Origin: a virus
Strand: one strand, 5' to 3'
Length of the DNA: 39,600 nucleotides
Virus record (IMG/VR): IMGVR_UViG_3300037119_000629
Span: 1 to 39,600 of that record
Shown: positions 15,082-24,210 of the stretch, one piece after another
How positions within the stretch are numbered: the first letter of the stretch is position 1
Layout: each line of letters begins with the position of its first letter
Translations under genes and position numbers: made by a program
The notes under the pieces: model-generated
Database searches by the model: none
Told to the model about the DNA's origin: nothing
The model's input: the letters and a program-made list of their open reading frames with translations, nothing else

Positions 15082-18000
15082 GTGCCGAGAGGTGAACTCG
15101 TCGGTGACGCCTTCATCCGGATCACTGCCGACACCACGGCGATGCGCCGCGCTCTCAAACGGGAGGCGGCGCTCGCCGAGGCGGAGGGCACCTCTGCTGG
15201 TGCTGGCTACTCCTCCGCGTTCGGCAAGGAGGTCGAGAAGCGGGCCGACCAGGACCTGGCCGGAGCCCGGAAGAAGATCCGCACCGCGCTGACCGAGGCC
15301 CTGGTCTCCGGCGACTTCAGCGAGTTCGAGCGGTCCCTGGGTGGGGTGGAGCAGGCGTCGGCCCGCATCCGGGCGGAACTGACCAGGCTGAGGGAGACCA
15401 ACCAACTCAACGCCAAAGAGTTCGAGGTCTTCAACAACCAGGTCGAGAAGTGGGCGAAGTCCGCACTCATCGAGGAGCGGGCCAAGAAGGACGCTGAAGC
15501 CCTCCAGGCGCTGCACACCGAGGCGCTGAAACTGAACACCGTCTGGGACAACAACGCCTCCGCCCAGAAGAGGGCGTTCGCCGCCATGCAGGCCGAAGCC
15601 ATGCGGATGAACCGGACCTTCGACGTGCAGGCCAACGCCCGCGCTCGCGCTGACGCCAAGGCGTGGAACGACATGCTGGTCGAGGCGCGGCGGATGAACG
15701 TCGAGTTCGACCGCCTCAACAAGGAGCGGACGCGGGCTGCCGTCAAGGCGTGGGCCGACATGGTCACCGAGGCGAAGCAGTTGAACGCCACCTTCGACCG
15801 GAACCAGCGGGCCAGCGCAGCCGCCACGAAGAAGGCGTGGAACGACATGCGGGTGGAAGCCGTCCGCATGAACAAGGAGTTCGACCGGGTCAACATCGCC
15901 AACGCCTTCAAGGACGCCACCCGTGAGGCGGACGCCTTCAACGCGAAACTGCGGGACAGCGGCACTGTCCTCTTCGGCATGGACCGGAACATCAAGTCCG
16001 TGTCGGTGTCCATGGCGAAGATCCGGGAGGGTGCGCGCGGGGCTGAGGCGTTCATCGTCAAGACCGGGCGTGGGGCCAGGGACCTGGACCGGGACACGGG
16101 TCGTGCGCGCAGGTCGGCGGACGGCCTGTTCTCCGTCTTCGGTGGGCTGAACAAGACCCTGGAGGGGATCAGCCACCGAGGCAACCCGCTGGTGGACCTG
16201 CTGGTCGCACCGCTCCGGGCCGGTACCGCGCTGGGCAAGGTGTTCGACCAGATCTTCCTGAAGTCCTTCGGCAAGTTCGCTGGTGGCAGTCCGGCGCTGG
16301 GTGGGCTGGTCAGCATCGGCTCCGCTGCTGCGGCTGCGGTCGTCGCCATCCTGGCCATGATCAAGACGGCTAGCCTGCTGGCCTCCGCCCTGTCGCTGGT
16401 GGCTGGCGCTGCCATCGTCGCCGCGTCGGCCATCGGTGGTGCGCTGGTCGGGGCGCTCCTGGCTGCCGCTGCCGCCGTCCCCGCCGTCCTGGCTGGGCTG
16501 GGTGGGATGGTCCTGTTCATCAAGGACTTCAGCAAGCAGGCACCGAAGTCGGTGGAGGCGCTGAAGCAGTTCGGCATCGCGTTCCAGAAGGCGTTCGACA
16601 CCACCGCCTTCAAGGGAATCGACCGCAAGGTGGGCATCCTGCTGGATGCGCTGCGCCCGATGGCGCTGAAGTTGGCCAAGGACCTGGGTTCCACCTTTGC
16701 CGGGATCGCCACCGGGATCGTCCAGTCGTTCACCAACCCCGCCGTGAAGAAGAGTCTCGGCACCATCCTCGACGCCATCCCCCATCAGGTGGCCCTACTC
16801 GGGAGCGCGCTCACCAACCTCACCACCGGGCTGATCGGGTTCTTCGCGCCCATCATGCCGTTCGCCACCACCCTCCTGAAGGCGTTCGACGACCTCTTCA
16901 TCTCCTTCTCGCGCTGGGCCAACTCGGCGACCGGCCAGGAGTCCATCGTCGACTTCATGGACACCGCCTTCACGATGGCTCGGTCCCTGTGGCAGACCAT
17001 CGTCAACATCGGGAGGGCCATTGGCAGTCTGTTCACCGCTGCGTCCAGTGGTCCCGCTCAGGACTTCCTCGGATTCCTGGAGCACATCAGTGGAAAGTTC
17101 GCGGACTTCCTCGCCTCTACCCAGGGCCAGAACGAACTGAAGCAGTGGTTCGCCGACGTGAAGTTGGCGGCTCAGGGTCTCGGCGAACTGATCATGGGCA
17201 TCGCCACCGTGTTCGACCACCTCGACACGGCGAAGGGCCGGGAGCAGATCGCGGGTGCGCTGGACACGGTGGGCCGCTGGCTCCAGCAGTCCGGTCCCAT
17301 GATCGACGCTGCGCTCGGCTTCGTGGACGCCCTCACCTCGAAGTTGGGCACCGTCAACCTGAAGCCGTTCGGCGACCTGCTGGCCCTGATCGGGAACTTC
17401 GTCACGGAGGTGGCGGGTGCACTGAAGGGTGACGCCCTGAACGTCCTGGACACCAAGTTGGAGGGCTTCAACGAACTGGCCGCGTCCATCCGGGACGACC
17501 TGATCCCCTCGCTGAAGGACGCGATGGTGTGGCTGAAGCCGCTGGCCGAGTTCCTGGGCGGGTCGATCCTGAAGAACCTGGCGTCGTCCTTCAAGGGTGT
17601 CGCGGACATCATCGCCGGACTGTCCGAGTCGATGGCCGGGTTCCTCGACATCATCACCGGCATCGTCACCCTGGACGTGAGCAAGATTGGGGAGGGGTTC
17701 CGCAAGGAGTTCGAGGGCTCCGGCAAGATCCTGGCCGGAGCGTTCAACGCGGGCACCGGCCCGGTGAAGGGCATCATCGACCAGTTCGCGGGCACCACGT
17801 CCAACGCCTTCGAGGGCATGCAGACCGACGCCGCTGCGGCTGGCTCCTCCATCTCGGACAGCATCTCGTCGGGCTTCACGTCGGCGACCGAGGCGACGTC
17901 CTCGTTCTTCGACGACCTGGGCAAGAGTTTCGAGGACACCCGGCTGTCCATCGGCCAGTGGTTCGACGACACCTTCAGCGCACCGGACATCGACTTCTCC

Positions 18001-19413
18001 GCCGTGGGGGAGAAGATCGCGGACCTGGGTACCAGCATCGCGGACGGCTTCACCACCGCCCGCCTGGCGACCGGCCAGTTCTTCACCGACCTCGGCTCCA
18101 GCATCAGCGAGGGGTTCACCTCGGGGCGGCTGTCCATCGGTCAGTTCTTCACCGACCTGGGGACCAGCATCAGCGAGGGCTTCTCGAAGGCCATGGAGTC
18201 CGTGGCCGGGTTCTTCACGGACCTGCCGGACAAGATCGTCTTCTGGCTGGGCCAGGCCGCTGGCTCGATCGTCAACTTCTTCTACGAGCAGATCACTGCG
18301 GTGCAGAAGCAGTTCGAGGAGACGTTCATCCCGTTCATCACGGGGCTGCCGGAGCAGTTGGGTGCACTGTGGGACCAGGCCGACAAGTTCGTCAGCCAGT
18401 TCTTCATCGACCAGTACGACGCCGTGGTGGAGTGGTGGAACACGGTGTTCTTCCCGTGGTTCTCCAGCATCCCCGAGACCCTCAGCACCCTCTGGGACAA
18501 CGCCAACCAGATCGTGAGCCAGTTCTTCATCGACCAGTTCAACTCGGTCCTGGCCTGGTGGAACGAGACCTTCGTGCCCTGGTGGACCAGCATCCCGGAG
18601 ATGCTCGGCTCGCTCTGGGAGTCCACCGGGGACGTGGTCGGCCAGTGGTTCATCACCCAGTGGGAGAACCTGGTCGACTGGTGGAACACCACGGCGCAGC
18701 CCTGGTTCGCCAGCCTGCCGGACCTGGTGCGCAACGAGTTCATGATCCGGATCAACGGGCTGCGGGACTGGGTCGTCTCGCTGTGGGACAACGCGCTGGG
18801 CTACCTCCAGGGCACCGTCATCCCCTGGTTCCGAGAACTGCCGAACGTGATCCGCAACGCCTTCATGGAGCGGGTCAACGGGCTGAAGGACTGGGGCGTC
18901 GCGCTCTGGACCAACTTCACGACCTGGTGGGAGGGCACGGCCATGCCCTGGTTCCGGGAACTGCCCGGACGCATCGGCCAGTTCTTCGTCAACATCGGCA
19001 GGACCGTCGGCTCCTACATCGCGGACGCCCTGAAGGGCACCCTCAACGACATCATCCGGAACATCAACAACTTCATCGCGGGCTTCAACGACACCTCCCC
19101 CTTCGACCTGCCCTTCATCTCCTACCTTGCCAAGGGTGGGCTGGTGGACCACGCCACCATGGCGGTCATCGGCGAGTCCGGCAGGGAGGCCGTGGTGCCT
19201 CTGGACCGGCCCCTCAGCCAGGTCGATGAGTCGGTCCGTTGGCTCGCGGCCATCGCGCAGGGCAAGACCCACTACGCCTCCGGTGGTATCGCTGGTGGGG
19301 GGAAGACCATCACCATCGCTCCGGGTGCCATCAACGTGCAGCCGGTGAACGCGGACCCGATGCAGGTGGCGTCGGCGGTGCTGGACCGGATGGCAGTAGG
19401 AGCGTTCATCTGA
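15082..19413 (+). CDS. Tape measure protein
   Basis: This is the longest gene here: 1443 aa, starting at GTG after GAGGAGG. It sets tail length and is ejected ahead of DNA. At roughly 0.15 nm per residue it implies a tail near 215 nm. Residues 1-300 are coiled-coil with four exact 29-residue repeats. Residues 405-485 are strongly hydrophobic (GSAAAAAVVAILAMIKTASLLASAL...), the usual membrane-active part. Later sections are amphipathic. Residues about 1080-1300 hold Trp-rich repeats of about 41 residues (PWFSSIPETLSTLW, QFFIDQF, WWN). The C-terminus has AKGGLVDHATMAVIGESGREAVVPL, the common tape-measure ending. It overlaps the next gene in TGATG. No lysozyme or peptidase motif was found in it. 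Confidence 0.95.
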   Translation: MPRGELVGDAFIRITADTTAMRRALKREAALAEAEGTSAGAGYSSAFGKEVEKRADQDLAGARKKIRTALTEALVSGDFSEFERSLGGVEQASARIRAELTRLRETNQLNAKEFEVFNNQVEKWAKSALIEERAKKDAEALQALHTEALKLNTVWDNNASAQKRAFAAMQAEAMRMNRTFDVQANARARADAKAWNDMLVEARRMNVEFDRLNKERTRAAVKAWADMVTEAKQLNATFDRNQRASAAATKKAWNDMRVEAVRMNKEFDRVNIANAFKDATREADAFNAKLRDSGTVLFGMDRNIKSVSVSMAKIREGARGAEAFIVKTGRGARDLDRDTGRARRSADGLFSVFGGLNKTLEGISHRGNPLVDLLVAPLRAGTALGKVFDQIFLKSFGKFAGGSPALGGLVSIGSAAAAAVVAILAMIKTASLLASALSLVAGAAIVAASAIGGALVGALLAAAAAVPAVLAGLGGMVLFIKDFSKQAPKSVEALKQFGIAFQKAFDTTAFKGIDRKVGILLDALRPMALKLAKDLGSTFAGIATGIVQSFTNPAVKKSLGTILDAIPHQVALLGSALTNLTTGLIGFFAPIMPFATTLLKAFDDLFISFSRWANSATGQESIVDFMDTAFTMARSLWQTIVNIGRAIGSLFTAASSGPAQDFLGFLEHISGKFADFLASTQGQNELKQWFADVKLAAQGLGELIMGIATVFDHLDTAKGREQIAGALDTVGRWLQQSGPMIDAALGFVDALTSKLGTVNLKPFGDLLALIGNFVTEVAGALKGDALNVLDTKLEGFNELAASIRDDLIPSLKDAMVWLKPLAEFLGGSILKNLASSFKGVADIIAGLSESMAGFLDIITGIVTLDVSKIGEGFRKEFEGSGKILAGAFNAGTGPVKGIIDQFAGTTSNAFEGMQTDAAAAGSSISDSISSGFTSATEATSSFFDDLGKSFEDTRLSIGQWFDDTFSAPDIDFSAVGEKIADLGTSIADGFTTARLATGQFFTDLGSSISEGFTSGRLSIGQFFTDLGTSISEGFSKAMESVAGFFTDLPDKIVFWLGQAAGSIVNFFYEQITAVQKQFEETFIPFITGLPEQLGALWDQADKFVSQFFIDQYDAVVEWWNTVFFPWFSSIPETLSTLWDNANQIVSQFFIDQFNSVLAWWNETFVPWWTSIPEMLGSLWESTGDVVGQWFITQWENLVDWWNTTAQPWFASLPDLVRNEFMIRINGLRDWVVSLWDNALGYLQGTVIPWFRELPNVIRNAFMERVNGLKDWGVALWTNFTTWWEGTAMPWFRELPGRIGQFFVNIGRTVGSYIADALKGTLNDIIRNINNFIAGFNDTSPFDLPFISYLAKGGLVDHATMAVIGESGREAVVPLDRPLSQVDESVRWLAAIAQGKTHYASGGIAGGGKTITIAPGAINVQPVNADPMQVASAVLDRMAVGAFI
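15571..15918 (+). repeat. Four 87-bp coding repeats in tape measure
   Basis: Residues 164-279 contain four units with exactly 29-residue spacing (aligned aromatic positions 166, 195, 224, 253). Their consensus is KAWNDMxxEAxRMNxxFDR. A weaker related unit precedes them at 25-residue distance. The spacing suits a continuous helical rod. Confidence 0.8.
18322..18969 (+). repeat. Tryptophan-rich repeats in tape-measure C-terminus
   Basis: About five units of roughly 41 residues follow the pattern PWFxSIPExLxxLWDxAxxxVxQFFIDQxxxVxxWWN. The first three are close copies and the last two have drifted to RxAFMERVNGLKDW. The even spacing of Trp pairs suggests amphipathic helices lining the tail lumen or meeting the membrane. 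Confidence 0.75.
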
Positions 19414-20705
19414 TGTTCCCCGGATACATGGCCTACGGCGACCGCGAGTTGCTGAACAACAACCGCCTTGACGTCTACGCGGACACCCTGGTGCGGACCC
19501 TGAACGTCCGGGCCTGCGACACCTGCGAGACGCTCGACACCACCTACGTGGACCCGGTCACCGACCCGGCCCCCTGGTACTCCGCCGCCGACCCGCTGTC
19601 CGCCGACTTCGTGGGGGTGCTGCCGCTCACCATCGAGGGGCTGGAAGGGGACGTGCGCCAGGCCCAGACGGTGGAGCGGCATGGCGACGGCGGCTACGTC
19701 TCGCGGGTCCGTCGTCCCATCCGGGAGGTGCGCTTCACGGCGCTGCTCATCGCCAACTCGGAGCCTGGCCTGGAGTACGGAATGGACTGGCTGCGCGGCA
19801 CCCTCAACGCTGGGCTGCGTGGCCCGGTGTTCGGTGCCCCCGCCGCGTTCACGGCCCCCGACTTCATCGACATCAACTCCAAGTGCAGCGACGACAAGCG
19901 GGACCTGGTGTTCTACGAGGCGTGCCCCCAGGGCACCGCCACCGAGGACAAGATGTACCGGGTGCTGCGCTCGGCTGCCTGCGTGGACGGCCCGAACGTC
20001 CTGCTGAAGTACGCCACCAGTTCCGGGTTCATGTACCGGGTGGAGTGGACGATGGCGTCCGGTGATCCGTTCGTCTACTCCAAGGAGACGGAGGCGGCGC
20101 TGCCGAACATCGCCTCCGGGGACATGCCGGACTATGTGTGTACCGCCCCACCCCCGCTGACCACCATCACCGACCCGGCCTGCCCACCCGTCCCATCACC
20201 GCCGCGCCCCCCGGTGATCCCGGCCTGCTACTCCGCCGACCCCAGGAACCAGCGGGTGGGCTGGTACATCCCCGGCACCGACATCTCCCCGACCAAGCCG
20301 ACGTACCCGGTGCTCACCCTGGAGGCCAACAACGAGGTGTCGAACCTCTGGTACCGGATCTGGCCTCTGGCCCCCGGTGAGGCCGACGCGGGGGCACTGA
20401 ACGCCTGCGACACCGTGGGCAACATGATCATCGGCGACACCGCCGCTGGGGTGGTGCTGAAGGTGGACGCCTCCATCCGTCGCGCCACCTCCACCCTCGA
20501 CCTGTCGACGCAGATCTTCGAGGTGGACACCACGCACCTGCTCTACCCGCCCGAGTCGGTACCCGCCACCGATGGTGACCCGTTCGAGCCACTCAGCCTT
20601 GAATGGCCGGTCATGTACGGTGGCGGCGAGGGGTACATCGTGTACCTGGAAGGCGCATCTGCTTCGGCGCTCCAGGCAACTCTGACACTAGTGGAGCGCC
20701 GATGA
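19413..20705 (+). CDS. Distal tail (Dit-like) minor tail protein
   Basis: The start is the ATG inside TGATG at the tape-measure stop, not an upstream in-frame ATG. The 430-aa product has position and style of an actinophage Dit: ELLNNNRLDVYADTLV, EGDVRQAQTVERHGDGGYVSRVRRPIREVRFTALLIA, EYGMDWLRGTLN, then FMYRVEWTMASGDPFVYS. After a proline-rich linker (PPVPSPPRPPV, about residues 255-270) there is a second beta-rich domain. Dit rings close the tail tube and hold the hub. It ends in an ATGA overlap with the hub gene. Confidence 0.8.
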   Translation: MFPGYMAYGDRELLNNNRLDVYADTLVRTLNVRACDTCETLDTTYVDPVTDPAPWYSAADPLSADFVGVLPLTIEGLEGDVRQAQTVERHGDGGYVSRVRRPIREVRFTALLIANSEPGLEYGMDWLRGTLNAGLRGPVFGAPAAFTAPDFIDINSKCSDDKRDLVFYEACPQGTATEDKMYRVLRSAACVDGPNVLLKYATSSGFMYRVEWTMASGDPFVYSKETEAALPNIASGDMPDYVCTAPPPLTTITDPACPPVPSPPRPPVIPACYSADPRNQRVGWYIPGTDISPTKPTYPVLTLEANNEVSNLWYRIWPLAPGEADAGALNACDTVGNMIIGDTAAGVVLKVDASIRRATSTLDLSTQIFEVDTTHLLYPPESVPATDGDPFEPLSLEWPVMYGGGEGYIVYLEGASASALQATLTLVERR

Positions 20706-23700
20706 GCCTGAACTGTGAAAGCACCCTGGTCAAGGTGATGGACCGGGGTGGCCACACGAATGTCTTCGACGTCGTCCCCTATCTGACCCTCACCTACACG
20801 CGGGTCCGGGATGACATCTCCACCTGCGTGCTCTCGGTGTCCACCGACGACAAGGACTGCTGCGCGAACCTGGCCAAACTGGAAGCCGGACGCCACGAGA
20901 TCAAGATCATTCGTAACGGGGTGGGGGTGTGGGAAGGGCCGATCACCCGGATCGAGTACGGCCAGACCGTAGTGACCATCGAGGCCAAGGACTGCTGGCA
21001 CTACGTCTACCGCACCATCCTCCACGAGGCGTACAACAACGCCTTCCCCCATACCGACTTCGCCACCGAGCGCATCCGCACCATGATGACGGCGGAACTG
21101 AGCCGGGGCTGGGAGGCGGTGGACCCGGCAGTCAACATCCTGCCCTTCCTCGATATCCGCACCACTGAGGACTCTTCGCAGACGACGCGCAATACCCTCC
21201 CGTTCGAGAAGACCATGTGGGAGGAGATCGACGACATGGCTGCCCGGTCGGGCGTCGACTACACCAGCGTGGGTCGGGCACTCCTGGTGTACGACACCGA
21301 CTACCTGTTGGGCCGGACCGTTCCACTGACCGATGCTGACTTCGACGGCGAGGTCATCGCCACCCAGTACGGGATGAACCTGTGTACGTTCTCTGCCGTA
21401 ACCGACGGCCTGGGCAACTGGTCCGCGACCAGGGTGGATGAGGACTACTACGGCCCGTGGGAGATGCTGGAGACCTCCTACTCGTTGCAGGACACCATCC
21501 AGTGCGCCGCTGAGGGTGCTTCGGACACGGCCCTGGCGGAGATGTCGGCTCAGACCGTGCGCAACCTGAGCAACCGGTACCCCACGCCCGTGGTGGTGCG
21601 GGTGCCGGACAACTCACGGCTCAACCCTGACACCGGCCTGACCATCAACGACCTGGTGCCAGGAACACGCATCCCACTGCGAGCCACGGAGACGTGCCGC
21701 AAGGTGACCCAGGAGCAGAAACTCGACCGAGTCACCTTCACCATGGAAGGCGGGCTGGAGTCCATCACGGTGGTGATGAGCCCCGCACCTGGCAGCCTCT
21801 CCATCATCGACGGTGGAACCGGTGGACCACCACCGGTTGATCCCGGTGACCCTGGTGGTCCTCCCGGCAGTGGTGGCGTTCACCCCAGCGCACCAGGCTT
21901 GGTTGCTCCGCTGCTCGGACTGGTAGATCGGAACGGCATCCCGTCCGTGCCATACCGAGGGGCTGTGAAGAACATCGTCATCAGCGTCGACCTGGCCGAC
22001 CTGTACCCCACCGAGGGCGACCCGCTGGACTTCTCCAGCATCGACGACCAGATCGCCGATGGCATCGCGGCGGGGATGCAGGGTGCGCGGCTGCGGATCT
22101 ACGCGGGACGCGAAGCACCGCTCTGGATCAAGAACCACTCCACGGTCGGCCACTACACGGTGACCTCACCGACCAACGACGACCCCGACTTCGAGTGCCC
22201 CCGGTTCTGGACTCAGGGCTACCGGGACATCGTCACCTACGTGGACGCACAACTCGCTGCGCGGTACGACGACAACCCCTTCATCCATGAGATCAATGTC
22301 TGGGCGGTCGGCACCCAGTACAGCGCAGAGGCTGGCATCCGTCAGATGGCCGATGCTGGAAACCGCACCCGGCTCATCGCTGCCGGATACACCACCCCCG
22401 TCGATGTGGCGCACTGCAAGGCATTCGCTGACTCCGTGTCCGACCACTGGCGCAGTACCCGAGTCATCTTCTGGGCTGCTCTCCCGTGGCAGAACCTGAA
22501 TGTCACCACGGGACGCTGGAGTGGTGACATCAACATCATGCGCGACTACGCCCAGTACTGCGTCAGGGTCACCTCCGGGCGCGGCGTCTATGGCATCAAC
22601 AACGCCGACGCGGTGTCCTATGAGCGCGACCGCATGTATGCCCTGCGGCGCACCATCGCTGGGTCCTTCACCCGAGGCGACCAGACCGCCACGATGTCTC
22701 GCGTCGGCGGGCCTGCGCTGCTGCTGGAGACCATCTCCGACGCTACGGCTGACCACGTTCGCTCTCTGGAACTGCCGTCCGGGTACAGCGCAGTCGGCGT
22801 CACCGCTCTGACCGCCGCTGACGCCCTCATGCGGACTACTGCTGGCCCGCTGCCACCGCAGCCAGGACCGATCGGCACGGGACTGAAGGACCCCATGCTG
22901 GGGCTCGCCTGGATGGGCGGTGGCCTGCCACCCCAACGTCTCCTGGATGCCGGGGCACGAAACACTGTGCTGTGGGTCGACTGGGCCGAACTGTCGAACA
23001 GCCTGGATGGCACCATCCTGACGGGCAATCCCCTCGACAACCTGATCAACCGAGCGCGCGCCTCTGGCTACCCGTTGAAGATCAAGGTTCGTATCCAGCC
23101 CACGCCAGCGCCATCAGCCGTGACGACACTGGGTGGGCCGACCATGGACATCGAGGCATTCGGTGCTATTGCCCACCCCCCGCGCTGGTGGAGGAATGAC
23201 GCCCAAACAGCGTGGGCAGCATTCATGGTGAAGTTCGCGCAGCGGTATGACGCCGTCCCAGAAGTGGGCGAGGTGGCCATCTCGTTCACGGGTATCAGGT
23301 TCGGTGAGCCGATGGTGCGCCCGCTGTCGGCGATGCAGGGAACGACCGGCAACGACTCTCTGTGGATCGAGGGACTGCGCTCCGGTATCGGGTCCAACGA
23401 CCAGTTGGCTCACATGGCTGCCATCGACGCCATGCAGGCGTTCGACACCACCAGGGTCTCGATGACCTTCTCGCCCTACCACGTCTGGTCCACCAGCACG
23501 GGGGATGTCAGTGATCTGACCAGCGTCGTCTCATTCGAGTACGTGCAGTCAATCATCGACTATGGCCGCGCCACCCTGGGTGCACAGTTGGTCATTGGCA
23601 ACCTCGAACTTGGACGTGACGACTGGTACACCGGCAACCAGTTGCGGATCAACAACTACATGCAGGCTCAGGGTGAGCCCATCTTCTTCCAGCAAGCCAA

Positions 23701-23890
23701 CGACGATCATGTTCCTGGGCGCACCGCGTCCGACTTCCTCCAGCAGTGGCAGGATGGGGCTGACAAGGGAGCATGTCTCATCGAGATCTACGGCTCCGTA
23801 CTCAACCCGACTCTGCCTGGTGGCGGCGGGCCTCCCGGAATCTCCCAGTTGCGGGACGCGGACCTCATGCTGCGGAGAAACTGGACCTAG
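20702..23890 (+). CDS. Tail hub (Tal-like) protein with two glycoside-hydrolase-like barrels
   Basis: The start is the ATG in the ATGA overlap with the Dit gene; 1062 aa. Residues 1-365 look like a tail-associated hub domain (VVPYLTLTYTRVRDD, GVWEGPITRIEYGQTVVTIEAKD, WEEIDDMAARSGVDYT). Residues 371-396 are a Gly/Pro linker. Residues 400-712 and 725-1035 are two domains with the same opening pattern (LLGL..., NIVISVDLADL versus NTVLWVDWAELS) and similar helices before strands (ARYDDNPFIHEINVWAVG versus QRYDAVPEVGEVAISFTG). They resemble TIM-barrel sugar hydrolases, and the second carries FGEP at a plausible acid position. They may cut host-surface glycan during adsorption. Codon use in this half seems slightly less G+C-biased than in the hub. 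Fold and activity are inferred. Confidence 0.7.
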   Translation: MSLNCESTLVKVMDRGGHTNVFDVVPYLTLTYTRVRDDISTCVLSVSTDDKDCCANLAKLEAGRHEIKIIRNGVGVWEGPITRIEYGQTVVTIEAKDCWHYVYRTILHEAYNNAFPHTDFATERIRTMMTAELSRGWEAVDPAVNILPFLDIRTTEDSSQTTRNTLPFEKTMWEEIDDMAARSGVDYTSVGRALLVYDTDYLLGRTVPLTDADFDGEVIATQYGMNLCTFSAVTDGLGNWSATRVDEDYYGPWEMLETSYSLQDTIQCAAEGASDTALAEMSAQTVRNLSNRYPTPVVVRVPDNSRLNPDTGLTINDLVPGTRIPLRATETCRKVTQEQKLDRVTFTMEGGLESITVVMSPAPGSLSIIDGGTGGPPPVDPGDPGGPPGSGGVHPSAPGLVAPLLGLVDRNGIPSVPYRGAVKNIVISVDLADLYPTEGDPLDFSSIDDQIADGIAAGMQGARLRIYAGREAPLWIKNHSTVGHYTVTSPTNDDPDFECPRFWTQGYRDIVTYVDAQLAARYDDNPFIHEINVWAVGTQYSAEAGIRQMADAGNRTRLIAAGYTTPVDVAHCKAFADSVSDHWRSTRVIFWAALPWQNLNVTTGRWSGDINIMRDYAQYCVRVTSGRGVYGINNADAVSYERDRMYALRRTIAGSFTRGDQTATMSRVGGPALLLETISDATADHVRSLELPSGYSAVGVTALTAADALMRTTAGPLPPQPGPIGTGLKDPMLGLAWMGGGLPPQRLLDAGARNTVLWVDWAELSNSLDGTILTGNPLDNLINRARASGYPLKIKVRIQPTPAPSAVTTLGGPTMDIEAFGAIAHPPRWWRNDAQTAWAAFMVKFAQRYDAVPEVGEVAISFTGIRFGEPMVRPLSAMQGTTGNDSLWIEGLRSGIGSNDQLAHMAAIDAMQAFDTTRVSMTFSPYHVWSTSTGDVSDLTSVVSFEYVQSIIDYGRATLGAQLVIGNLELGRDDWYTGNQLRINNYMQAQGEPIFFQQANDDHVPGRTASDFLQQWQDGADKGACLIEIYGSVLNPTLPGGGGPPGISQLRDADLMLRRNWT

Positions 23891-24207
23891 TGGCCAGCAT
23901 CAACGATGTTCCTCGGGACTTCGAGCAGTTGATGAAGCAGATCAACCGCCGACTCATCACCCTGGAGCGCAGGCGCAACGGCGACGGGGTGTTGACCCTG
24001 GACGGCGACTGCATCTTCGGGGGCGGGGCCGGTGGCGACACGTCCTACTACGGGGGGAGCGTCAACTATCCGGACAATCCCGGTGGTGATCCCTACACCT
24101 CGGGGGCGAACATCGACATCGTGGGGCACGTCGTGAACTTCGAGGTCGTCTTCTCGGAGCCAGGCTCGCCGCGCGTCGGCATGCTCTGGTTCGACTCGTC
24201 GGCCTGA
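23890..24207 (+). CDS. Small tail protein (105 aa)
   Basis: Starts at GTG within TAGTG at the hub-gene stop. The N-terminus VASINDVPRDFEQLMKQINRRLITLERRR is a helix likely to form a trimer-type coiled coil. The rest is Gly-rich (FGGGAGGD, YYGGS), followed by a beta segment ending VGMLWFDSSA. Short proteins of this layout commonly sit between hub and fibre genes of actinophages and probably connect the two. Function is inferred from layout and position. Confidence 0.65.
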   Translation: MASINDVPRDFEQLMKQINRRLITLERRRNGDGVLTLDGDCIFGGGAGGDTSYYGGSVNYPDNPGGDPYTSGANIDIVGHVVNFEVVFSEPGSPRVGMLWFDSSA

Positions 24208-24210
24208 CCT

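Noticed and set aside
15034-16785. Long minus-strand ORFs opposite the tape measure and other tail genes
   Set aside because: They arise from G+C-rich third positions on the opposite strand, lack start signals, and have low-complexity Gly/Arg/Val composition.
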